The notes beneath the pieces were generated by a model. That model was not told the DNA's origin. It saw nothing but the letters and a program-made list of their open reading frames with translations, and did not search any database. From NCBI RefSeq assembly GCF_002218085.1, contig NZ_BDUC01000001.1, positions 1 through 64,000 on the forward strand: a stretch of DNA of 64,000 bases. Reading direction: 5' to 3'. Positions 1-7,689 of this stretch are shown piece by piece. Source of the stretch: Tolypothrix sp. NIES-4075 (lineage in GTDB: Bacteria > Cyanobacteriota > Cyanobacteriia > Cyanobacteriales > Nostocaceae). Made by a program: the position numbers and the translations under genes. The stretch's first letter is position 1, and the number at the start of each line of letters is the position of its first letter.

Positions 1-1466
1 TTACCATCCGGACTAAATTTTACACTGAGAACAGCTTTGCTATGTTTCTCCAAACGGTTGAGTTCTTGAGTGTTAGAAAGTGCATGTCCTAAGGAACGTA
101 CTGTTTGAAATTGCACATCTGTTGGTGCGCCAATAATTTGCTTTAGCTGCTTACCTGCTTTGACACTAACAATTAGTACGTCAATCTGCTGAAAAGATAA
201 AAAATTAGCTCCGGATAACGAATTCAATGTCACAATTTCTCTCAATTGAGCTTCTCGTCCTTGCCAGTAAGCTAAATTTCCCAAAATGAAAGCTACTATT
301 GTTCCTAAAAACCAGACTGCAACAACGGCTCTTTGAGCTTGTCGGAGTCTTCTTTGTTGTTGTAATTGTTGTGCCTTTGTCGAATAAACTGACAAATTTT
401 CTTTGACCCACTTGTTATCAAACACTTTCCAGTAGATCAAATTACGAATTCGTAAGCAAGTGTTCTCGCGGCGGACAACACCTGATAGCTTAAGGTGGGA
501 CTTAACCAGCGACTGTTCTTCATCAACGATCGCACGTTTTCCACGCCGGATATTACCGTAAGTAGACAAGACATCGAACAGATCGGGTGCGCGTTTGGTC
601 AGCATGTCACGGACAAACTGCAAGTTATTATCTTGCTCGCTCATCGTCCCAAAGAAGGTACTACTAACTAAGCGCTCAATATCTGCTTCTGACCAATTAC
701 TCTTGCCCTGCTCTCTAAGTTTGTTACAAAGCCGCTGTGATAAATACGGATGTCCAGCCGTCCACGTTAGCACTCTTCTCAACACCTGCTGTGCTGCATC
801 CTTTGCCAACCCCAGCCCCTCAGCCAGTGGTTTTGCCTCCTCAAAGGTGAAATCCGTTAAATCCACCCGCTGTCCAATATTAAACGGTGTCCGTTTGGAG
901 TCGCCGATCAAGTCGCCGGGAGTTGCCACACCAATTAGGACAAAGGAAAGACGCCGAAACTCTGGTTTATCAGAGCGAGTATTATAAAAAGAGCGAATCG
1001 CTGCAAAAAAATCGTCGGTAAAATCCAGGCTGAGGGTGGTATCAATTTCGTCTACAAAAATCACTATGGGGGAGGCAACCTCAGCCAACAAAACCTGCTG
1101 AAAAAATTGCGTCAGCCGCTGGGTAAAACCGAGATGGGCGTGTGCTTGCCACCACTGCACGACATCTGTATCCAGCATCAGCGTGCCTTCAATAATAGTC
1201 AGTAAGCCCAGATACCATTGTTCGGCAGTTACCTGTACACCCAACTGAGTTAAATCAATAATCACTGATTTAATATCTTCTTCTGTCAGTCGTTCCGCAG
1301 TCCGCACCATCAAACTAGACTTACCCATCTGGCGCGGTGTGAGGACGTAGGCAAAAATTCTCTGCCGACACAGCGCCAACAGTTCCTCATCAGCTTGACG
1401 GGAAATGTAAATACCACCACCAGCCTGCACCGTGCCGCCAACAGTGTAAATGTTTGGGTTATACAT
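1..1466 (-). CDS. AAA-like ATPase / TM / WD40 protein (3' end outside window)
   Basis: I translated this by hand from the minus strand; 488 codons are visible and the reading frame leaves the window at base 1. The N-terminus carries an AAA-like (AAA_35-type) ATPase: Walker A TPRQMGKSS near residue 43-51 and Walker B VIFVDEID near 135-142. A basic, Gln-rich linker and one transmembrane helix follow at about 390-410, then the beginning of a WD40 region (first FSPDG motif near the edge). The ATG lies inside the 3' end of the upstream CHAT-TIR-AAA gene (shared ATGTATAA, 8 bp), so the two are almost certainly translationally coupled. Membrane-anchored AAA-WD40 proteins of this kind are common in filamentous cyanobacteria and resemble STAND-type signalling proteins. 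The specific role is unknown. Confidence 0.8.
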   Translation of the reverse strand, partial: MYNPNIYTVGGTVQAGGGIYISRQADEELLALCRQRIFAYVLTPRQMGKSSLMVRTAERLTEEDIKSVIIDLTQLGVQVTAEQWYLGLLTIIEGTLMLDTDVVQWWQAHAHLGFTQRLTQFFQQVLLAEVASPIVIFVDEIDTTLSLDFTDDFFAAIRSFYNTRSDKPEFRRLSFVLIGVATPGDLIGDSKRTPFNIGQRVDLTDFTFEEAKPLAEGLGLAKDAAQQVLRRVLTWTAGHPYLSQRLCNKLREQGKSNWSEADIERLVSSTFFGTMSEQDNNLQFVRDMLTKRAPDLFDVLSTYGNIRRGKRAIVDEEQSLVKSHLKLSGVVRRENTCLRIRNLIYWKVFDNKWVKENLSVYSTKAQQLQQQRRLRQAQRAVVAVWFLGTIVAFILGNLAYWQGREAQLREIVTLNSLSGANFLSFQQIDVLIVSVKAGKQLKQIIGAPTDVQFQTVRSLGHALSNTQELNRLEKHSKAVLSVKFSPDG

Positions 1467-3696
1467 AAAGGTTGTCCCGGAAATATTCGGCGTAAAGCTG
1501 ACAGCGCGGTAAGACTGTCCGTCCTTGCTCTTTTACCAAACCCGCTCCTCGCAGTCGCCAGAAGACGCGCTTATCAAAGCAGGTGTTTTGGCGAATTACT
1601 TGCAGCAAACCTTGAATTAATTCGGTTTTGTTATGCAGTAGCGAGAGGTGGTGGCGCAGATGGTCGCCAAAAGCACCATTGTCCGCAGTTGCATTAGCGA
1701 ATAATTCGGATGGGGAACACTGCTGGCTGGCAACTAAATATAGCGATCGCCTGACTAAATAAGGATGTCCACCCAACAGCGCAATCAATTGCCGTTCCTC
1801 GGTTAAGTTGAAAGGCAAACCGTGACGAAAGTTGAGATCGGCAACCTGTTCCGGTGTAAAGTCCTCTAACTCAATCACTTGCCCAACGTTAAAGGGAGAT
1901 TGATTCAAGTCGTCAATTAACTGATAAGGTTCAGTAGAAGTAACTAAAGTCAAATCTAACTGCTTCCAAATGGGCATGGTAGCGCGGCTATTATGCCAAC
2001 TTCGCAACATTCCGAAGAAATCATTGCGAAAGTCGGCGTCAAAAACTTTATCGACTTCATCCATTGCCAAAACTAAGGGACTGCCCAATTCTTTTAAGAT
2101 GTAGCGACTGACGTAACGCGTACAACGCTGGCTATTGCCCAAGGGCGTATTCCAATACTCTTCAACTTTGTCTGTCATGTCTAGCACATCGGTGAGCCAG
2201 ATGCAAAACTGGTGAAAAAAGAGTTCGCCATTTCTCAGCGCGGCTTTATCAAACAGTTGAAAATCAAGAAATGCAATCTGTTTACCTGCATTCACCGCAG
2301 CGTCAATTATGCGGATTAACAGCGAACTCTTACCTACTTGTCTGGGTCCCTTAATCGCAATGGTCACTCCCCGCTGTACAATTGTTTTCAGTACAAGTGC
2401 ATCTGAGGGACGTTCGACGTAAAACGCTGATTCGCATTCCATCGTTCCTTCCGGCATTTCTAACAGCAGTGGCTGTGCAGCCGCAAAGGGACGGGGTAAA
2501 GGCAAAGCTTGGCTGATTTCCAGCAAATCAACTTTGGCTTGAGCCTCAGCGATGCTTAATTCACCACCAGAAACAGCCTGTATTAACTCTTCTATCAGAC
2601 GCGGTGTATCTTCCGCACCTTGCCAAAAAGTCCAGTTAATATGGTTGAGGTAGGCACTCAAAGGATACTGAAACGGTTCTCGATACCCCAAACGCACTGG
2701 CAGAATTACTGGGTATCCTTTCTGCACTTGTGCCAAGTTGTGCGCCATGCGGATTTCCGCTTCTACCATTTCGCTGTGAACTGATTGCCCCGAAAGCAAG
2801 ACGATGAGAAAATCAGCTTGACTAAGTTCCGCTTCTATGCGTTTAGCCCAAGGTGTGCCTACCAGCATCCTCTGGTCGATAAAAACTTCGTGCTGCTGCG
2901 ATAGCGCGTGAAAGATTTGCAGGGCAACTGGTTCATCTGGTTCAGCATCGCGTTTGTAGCTGATAAAGATGCGCTGAGGTGTATTCGTATCGCGATTTTT
3001 AGTAGCTTCGATTACAGCGTCCTGATTTAACTGCCTTGCCTTCTTTCCCAAAAATGAAGCAGGAATATTCGCTTTTGTTGTTTGTTCTGACAGCGATGCA
3101 AACAATCCTTGGTCAGAGTTAAGAAACTGTTTTTTCTTAAGTATCGGGGTTTGGTCTTCCTTCAAACCAACAATTTGAGAACGACCTAGCTCAAAAGCAA
3201 ACTCTACATCCTGCCCAGCTCCGAGAGCATCGTAAAAGGCTACAGTAAAGTTAATAGCTGCTTTATCTCCAATTGCCCGACTCATGCCAATCACGTAATT
3301 AATGTGTTGGCTAATTGCCTCAGCTTGCACTTGAGAGTAGCAAGCATTGAGCAGCACACACTCTACTTTTGTGCTAGCGAACACCTTAAACATACTTGCC
3401 AGCGCTTCTGTTTCCACAAACGCTGATTTTCCCGTTTCATCTTCTAGGTAAATACCATCTTCTCCAGTCGCATGTCCGCAAAAGTGAATAATCTGGGGTT
3501 GAGTGTCGAGAATTGCGCGGTAAAAGTCACGCGATCGCACTGCCCACTTTTGCTCTAACCTGAATTGTTCCCGTTTGTTAGCACGTCGCAAACCCTCATC
3601 AATTTCCCTTACCTCTTCATCCAGTCGCAACCGAGAGGTATTTTTGGGATTTGCAGCCAAAAGCAAAATTGTTGTGACATTGGTGCTATTACTCAT
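1459..3696 (-). CDS. CHAT-TIR-AAA signalling ATPase
   Basis: Three domains can be read in this 745-residue protein. Residues 1-190 are a CHAT caspase-like peptidase with the expected dyad His75 (HFCGHATG) and Cys119 (LLNACYS). Residues 241-375 are a TIR domain starting RIFISYKRD; Glu314 in SEMVEAEI is the likely NADase glutamate. Residues 420-745 are an AAA-like ATPase with Walker A GPRQVGKSS (450-458) and Walker B LVLAMDEVDK (541-550). CHAT proteases and TIR NADases are effectors in bacterial immunity and regulated cell death; having both on one NTPase is the notable point. It overlaps the downstream AAA-WD40 gene by 8 bp and follows a tandem-repeat region and a WD40 gene on the same strand. 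No clear Shine-Dalgarno precedes the ATG. The trigger and target are unknown. Confidence 0.85.
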   Translation of the reverse strand: MSNSTNVTTILLLAANPKNTSRLRLDEEVREIDEGLRRANKREQFRLEQKWAVRSRDFYRAILDTQPQIIHFCGHATGEDGIYLEDETGKSAFVETEALASMFKVFASTKVECVLLNACYSQVQAEAISQHINYVIGMSRAIGDKAAINFTVAFYDALGAGQDVEFAFELGRSQIVGLKEDQTPILKKKQFLNSDQGLFASLSEQTTKANIPASFLGKKARQLNQDAVIEATKNRDTNTPQRIFISYKRDAEPDEPVALQIFHALSQQHEVFIDQRMLVGTPWAKRIEAELSQADFLIVLLSGQSVHSEMVEAEIRMAHNLAQVQKGYPVILPVRLGYREPFQYPLSAYLNHINWTFWQGAEDTPRLIEELIQAVSGGELSIAEAQAKVDLLEISQALPLPRPFAAAQPLLLEMPEGTMECESAFYVERPSDALVLKTIVQRGVTIAIKGPRQVGKSSLLIRIIDAAVNAGKQIAFLDFQLFDKAALRNGELFFHQFCIWLTDVLDMTDKVEEYWNTPLGNSQRCTRYVSRYILKELGSPLVLAMDEVDKVFDADFRNDFFGMLRSWHNSRATMPIWKQLDLTLVTSTEPYQLIDDLNQSPFNVGQVIELEDFTPEQVADLNFRHGLPFNLTEERQLIALLGGHPYLVRRSLYLVASQQCSPSELFANATADNGAFGDHLRHHLSLLHNKTELIQGLLQVIRQNTCFDKRVFWRLRGAGLVKEQGRTVLPRCQLYAEYFRDNLYV

Positions 3697-3925
3697 CAGT
3701 ATTTTGAGACGAGTTTGCTACTTTAAAAAGGACTTTATCAAGCTTTGAATAAGACTACAAGTAGCAATCTGCTATTTACTGACAGAATGGCTTGACTAAG
3801 TACAGCTTTACCTAAAACCGTAGCAAATTTCAGCTTTGCATTGAAAGGTAAAGTTTGACACTCAATATTGCAGGCTAAAACAGAGTTTTGCAGCAGTATA
3901 TAAATTGAAAACAAAGTTCGGAGTT

Positions 3926-4177
3926 TCATCAACGAGTCTTTTATACTCATCAACGAGTCTTTTATACTCGTCAACGAGTCTTTTATACTCATCAACGAGT
4001 CTTTTATATAGATTCGAGAGTCTTTTATACTCATCAACGAGTCTTTTATATAGATTCGAGAGTCTTTTATACTCGTCAACGAGTCTTTTATATAGATTCG
4101 AGAGTCTTTTATACTCGTCAACGAGTCTTTTATAGAGATTCGAGAGTCTTTTATAGAGATTCGAGAGTCTTTGAGGT
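3926..4177. repeat. 12-copy 21-bp tandem repeat, potentially coding for coiled-coil heptads
   Basis: Twelve consecutive 21-bp units start at 3926, 3947, 3968, 3989, 4010 and so on to 4157. Two unit types share the core GAGTCTTTTAT. Type A (TC[AG]TCAAC before the core, 7 copies) and type B (AGATTCGAG, 5 copies) are arranged AAAABABABABB, so part of the array is a 42-bp higher-order repeat. Because 21 is a multiple of three, several frames stay open. On the minus strand a TTG-initiated 110-residue frame (3862-4194) reads YKRLVDE and YKRLSNL heptads, with Tyr and Leu spaced 3-4 as in a coiled coil. No Shine-Dalgarno sits at a sensible distance, so coding is unproven. The array lies between the WD40 gene and the CHAT-TIR gene on the same strand. 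Confidence 0.9.
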
Positions 4178-4199
4178 GGATTAATCGTCCTCAAAGACT
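4166..4199. repeat. 11-bp inverted repeat at the end of the tandem array
   Basis: Perfect arms AGTCTTTGAGG (4166-4176) and CCTCAAAGACT (4189-4199) enclose a 12-base loop. The left arm is the last, diverged unit of the 21-bp array. There is no T-tract, so it is not a classical terminator. Confidence 0.6.
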
Positions 4200-4238
4200 G
4201 ATTAATCGAGTTCTAAGTTTTCTTCCTCCGTTCTTTTG

Positions 4239-4267
4239 GTAGAGACGCAATGAATTGCGTCACTACA
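4239..4267. repeat. Interspersed GTAGAGACGC palindrome
   Basis: A near-palindrome (GTAGAGACGCAAT...ATTGCGTCACTAC) lies just downstream of the WD40 stop codon. It belongs to the palindromic repeat family also seen at 28962, 59428, 61125 and, as three copies, inside narB at 63481. Confidence 0.65.
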
Positions 4268-4271
4268 AGTG

Positions 4272-6038
4272 CTAACTGCGTTGCCAAATTTTAATCGTTT
4301 TATCTAAGCTGCCGCTTACCAACATTTCCCCGGAAGCTGTAAACGCTAAAGCTGTTACTGTATTGGTATGTCCTGTAAATGTACCTAGCAGTTCTCCGGT
4401 GTGTAGATGCCACAATTTGATAGTTTTATCCGCACTACCACTAGCGATAATTTCTCCATCGGGACTAAGAGCGATCGCATCAACTCCATCTCGATGTCCT
4501 TTAAGGGTACGAAGCAATTCCCCTGTCTCTAAATCCCAAATCTTAATTGTCTTATCTCGACTTCCACTCACGAGAATATTATCATCTCCACTCACTGCCA
4601 AGGAACGAACTATGTGAGAATGTCCCATCAGGATGTGCAAAGGTTCGGTATTCAAACTTGTTACTTTACCTTGACATGACAAATCCCAAACTTTGATTTT
4701 ACGGTAGCTACCTGTAACTAAAGTTTGTCCATCTTGGCTAAAAGCGAGGGAATGAGCAGCAGTATCATCTAATGAAAGAGCGATCGCTACCTGTCGATAC
4801 ATCAAATCCCAAAACAAAATCTTTCTGTCATCTCCCCCAGTTGCTAACATCCGTCCATCTGGGGTAAAAGCTACACAGCGCACCATTCCATTGTGCTTGT
4901 GGAGAATATCTATCAAATCTACTGCACCCGAATGCCAAATCTTTATTGTCGAGTCTGCACCACCACTCACCAATGTTTGTCCATCCGGACTGAATGTAAG
5001 GGAATTGACTTCATCTACTACCCCGGAGACACTCCATTGGTATTCTGAGAGAGTACCAATTAACTCACCTTTTGTCAAGTCCCATAATTTCGTCTCTCCG
5101 CGACTGCCGCTTGCCAAAATTGGCGGCAAATTGCCGTTTTTCCCTCCTGGACTAAAAGCAAGACAATTAATGCCTCTACAATGTCCTGTCAAAGTCTGCC
5201 AACATTCCCAATCACCGACTATGTTTTTTAGGGGATGATCTGCTGATAAAGTCTGAATCGTTTCGGCATACGCAACTTCATCAACTCCTAGCGGTGCATC
5301 TTTTTTGGCAATTAGTGATTCTAAATACCAACTTAACCCACCTGCATATAACAAGTTACTCGGAATTACAGTAACTTTTGGCTCACTAAATTGAATTTGA
5401 TTTGACGGCAAAAAACCTGTAATTACCGCTTGTTTTTCGTAGCCTAATTGACCCGTAAACGGATAAAACAAACAGAGAAAAATCAATACTTGATGATTCT
5501 GTATATCTTCTTGAGTAACAGTCCACCTGATTTTGTCTTTTTTTATGCCATTAAAGCTTTCTCCATCAGCAGCGTAAACTTGAATACTAACTTTTGGGTT
5601 ATCTACTAATGAGTAAGCAAATTTACTTTCCCCGCGTAAATTTCCCTCTTCATCTAATGCCATATTTTTCAAGCTGTCTTGTGGCACTTTTTTAACTAGC
5701 TTACCCAAGCGTTCAGTTATCACCCGCTGAACGATTTGTTCTCGCAAAAGATAATCTTCCGCTTGCTGCTGAAAGTATTTGGGAAAGGGAATCACCCAAT
5801 CGGGAGGTTCGGGATATTCCGGTGGTGTCGGTGGGGGATTTTTGGCGAGAATTTCGGCTTGGTAGCGAGCAAAATTGAGCAATTTTGCCAATGATTCGCC
5901 CCAAAATGCCATAATTTCACTATGACAACCTTTGACTTGACTCTCTAGCAAAGATAAGTCATAAGTCTTTGGTTTTTTCACACGTTGAAGAAAGTCAGCT
6001 TGTTGAGCTTTCAGTAAGCTAATCCAATCCATTTGCAT
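4272..6038 (-). CDS. WD40 beta-propeller protein with an uncharacterised N-terminal domain
   Basis: The C-terminal half (about 310 residues) holds seven WD40 repeats, with motifs such as FSPDGQTLVSGG, DKTIKIWDL and DKTIKLWHL, enough for one propeller. The first ~270 residues match no domain I recognise; they contain a Pro-rich stretch (NPPPTPPEYPEPP) and no signal peptide or clear TM helix. The frame is open upstream to a TTG at 6095, but the first ATG (6038, in MQMDWISLLKAQQ) is the likelier start; no strong ribosome site is visible for either. It lies upstream of the CHAT-TIR-AAA gene on the same strand, separated by the 21-bp array, so it may belong to the same signalling module as a scaffold or sensor. 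That link is inference. Confidence 0.8.
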   Translation of the reverse strand: MQMDWISLLKAQQADFLQRVKKPKTYDLSLLESQVKGCHSEIMAFWGESLAKLLNFARYQAEILAKNPPPTPPEYPEPPDWVIPFPKYFQQQAEDYLLREQIVQRVITERLGKLVKKVPQDSLKNMALDEEGNLRGESKFAYSLVDNPKVSIQVYAADGESFNGIKKDKIRWTVTQEDIQNHQVLIFLCLFYPFTGQLGYEKQAVITGFLPSNQIQFSEPKVTVIPSNLLYAGGLSWYLESLIAKKDAPLGVDEVAYAETIQTLSADHPLKNIVGDWECWQTLTGHCRGINCLAFSPGGKNGNLPPILASGSRGETKLWDLTKGELIGTLSEYQWSVSGVVDEVNSLTFSPDGQTLVSGGADSTIKIWHSGAVDLIDILHKHNGMVRCVAFTPDGRMLATGGDDRKILFWDLMYRQVAIALSLDDTAAHSLAFSQDGQTLVTGSYRKIKVWDLSCQGKVTSLNTEPLHILMGHSHIVRSLAVSGDDNILVSGSRDKTIKIWDLETGELLRTLKGHRDGVDAIALSPDGEIIASGSADKTIKLWHLHTGELLGTFTGHTNTVTALAFTASGEMLVSGSLDKTIKIWQRS

Positions 6039-6095
6039 GTTTTGCGGCACAAAGAATGCATACCTACGGTAAGCTATACCAAAGCAATTACTCAA

Positions 6096-6419
6096 GTTTA
6101 TAAGATGAATGTAAATTGATTGAGTAATTTGAGCAGTTAGGGTAACACAAGCATTACTTATGCTCTAACAGAAAGCAATAATCTATTTGAGCTATAAGAT
6201 ACTTTGTCAACCATCAGCTAGAGCGTATAAATAAATTAGACGTTGGAAATTAATTCTAACTTATCTGAAAAATATGAGACTGTCTCTAGTGAGACAAACC
6301 CGAAATAATACTCATTAAGAATCACGCGCCACGCAGAGAGTGATAGTATCAATCTATGATTGTCGCTGCAACAAAGGCGCATTATGTTGTATAAGTCAAG
6401 ATACTAAAGTCAGGATTTG
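6096..6419. other. Intergenic, no gene seen
   Basis: AT-rich sequence between two minus-strand genes. A small hairpin GTCTC-TAGT-GAGAC lies near 6284-6297. I see no convincing ORF, terminator or promoter. Confidence 0.5.
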
Positions 6420-6776
6420 TTAATTTTCTTCTTGGCGATCGCTTTCATTTGCCTGTAATCGTTTAATTTTCATCCGCAAATCAAAGTCTTCACCGCTGAC
6501 AATTGTTTCTAAGTCAGCGATGCGCTGTTCTAATTCGAGCTGCTGCGGTGACAAAACTTGATTTTGGTATTTTTTCGCATCCGATCGCCATACAGCAACC
6601 GTACCAACTCCTGCACCAGCGATCGCCGCTAATGGTATAATTGCACCACTTCTGGTGACAGCGGAAAGTGGAACACAAATTGCTAAAATCCCCACAGTCA
6701 AGCCCCAGATTTTTGTGGTAGCTGTAACTCGGATATCTTCAGGTTGGTGAAAGTTTTTCTCCGATTTTTTAGCCAT
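6420..6776 (-). CDS. Small membrane protein, two TM helices and C-terminal coiled coil
   Basis: I do not recognise a named family. The 118-residue protein starts MAKKSEKNFHQPEDI, a short hydrophilic segment. Two hydrophobic helices follow at about 24-41 and 44-62 (Gly/Ala-rich), then a charged helix with QQLELEQRIADLE-type periodicity at about 78-112. The frame is intact, with GCGATCGC octamers near both ends. The ATG is a plausible start although no strong Shine-Dalgarno precedes it. It stands alone, with more than 300 bp free on each side. Confidence 0.6.
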   Translation of the reverse strand: MAKKSEKNFHQPEDIRVTATTKIWGLTVGILAICVPLSAVTRSGAIIPLAAIAGAGVGTVAVWRSDAKKYQNQVLSPQQLELEQRIADLETIVSGEDFDLRMKIKRLQANESDRQEEN

Positions 6777-7103
6777 GAGTGCGTCCTCAAAGATTTTATT
6801 ATAATAATTGGAGCGCGATCGCCTGTAAAAGTTCCTGGTGCGTTCACGTACAGCGCTTCGCGCATGAAAACGGCGAAGCCGGATAGTAGAGAAGTGACTC
6901 CGTAAAAGTATCGCCTTAAATATAATTGCTCGAAAGATAGTTTTGTCTCAAGTTTAACTCTATCTTCCGGATGAAATTATTCTCCCTATAAAGATAGATG
7001 ATTGTATAATAAGTAAATAAATTTTCATTGTAGGGTGTGTTAGACGAGAGTACGGCATCATAATTTAATACTTTGGTGTGTTACGGCATTCGCTTAACAC
7101 ACC
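6777..7103. other. Intergenic region with GC-rich repeat fragment
   Basis: It holds a GC-rich stretch near 6838-6900 (CAGCGCTTCGCGC, ACGGCGAAGCCG) resembling the nested repeats at 28975 and 29860, then AT-rich DNA and the hairpin repeat at 7029. No gene is evident. Confidence 0.5.
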
Positions 7104-7108
7104 CTACA
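7029..7108. repeat. TGTAGGGTGTGTTA hairpin repeat
   Basis: Fourteen-base perfect inverted arms, TGTAGGGTGTGTTA (7029-7042) and TAACACACCCTACA (7095-7108), enclose 52 bases. The right arm covers the TAG stop codon of the YjbQ gene. A shorter relative (TGTAGGGTGCGCC...AACGCACC) lies near 26953. Repeats of this sort are widespread between cyanobacterial genes. It could act as an RNA hairpin at the 3' end of the YjbQ message. Confidence 0.75.
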
Positions 7109-7547
7109 TATACTCACCAGAAATTTGGAAAAACACAGTTCTTTTACGCGCTCCATCTAACTCAAGAAATAACACAGATTGCCAGGTTCCCAAAGCTAAT
7201 TTGCCATCTACAATTGGAATTACCTCACTAGTACTCAACATCATTGCCATCAGATGAGAATGAGCATTCATCGGTTCATCTTCCGGCACAACTCTTAAGT
7301 GTAAATCATTGTGCAAATATCTATCTGACTCTGGTGCTAATTTCTGCAAAAAGACTTTGATATCCTCTAACAGTCTTTCTTCATTTTCATTGATAGCCAA
7401 TGCAGTTGTAGTGTGACGAGAAAACACTAAAACCTGACCATTTTTAATAGATGTTGAGGCAATAAAATCGTTGATTTGCGTTGTGATATTGTAAATATTA
7501 ATTCCCTGTTCAGTTTCGATCTCGATAAATTTATTAATAATTGGCAT
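7104..7547 (-). CDS. YjbQ/UPF0047 family protein (secondary thiamine-phosphate synthase type)
   Basis: Full-length for the family (147 residues). Conserved signatures are present: SRHTTTALAINENE around His45, the His-rich LHNDLHL (His79, His83), NAHSHL (His96, His98) and LGTWQSVLFLELDG (119-132). YjbQ proteins form trimers with a metal-like His cluster, and some have weak thiamine-phosphate synthase activity in vitro; the physiological role is unsettled. The ATG gives the standard N-terminus. The gene appears to be a single transcription unit, with its stop codon embedded in a hairpin repeat. Confidence 0.9.
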   Translation of the reverse strand: MPIINKFIEIETEQGINIYNITTQINDFIASTSIKNGQVLVFSRHTTTALAINENEERLLEDIKVFLQKLAPESDRYLHNDLHLRVVPEDEPMNAHSHLMAMMLSTSEVIPIVDGKLALGTWQSVLFLELDGARKRTVFFQISGEYM

Positions 7548-7689
7548 ATCTGAAATATTAAATTGTATATAGCAATCCTATATGATTTTTGACAATTCGC
7601 GTCCAGATACCCAACTTATTTAATAAGTCGGGTATCTCACTTTTCAGCAGCGATTTTTTCACCCAAAACCCGATAACGTTCAGCCTCTA

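Noticed and set aside
3905..4135. Plus-strand 76-codon frame over the 21-bp array
   Set aside because: It exists only because the unit is a multiple of three; the minus frame gives the more protein-like heptads.
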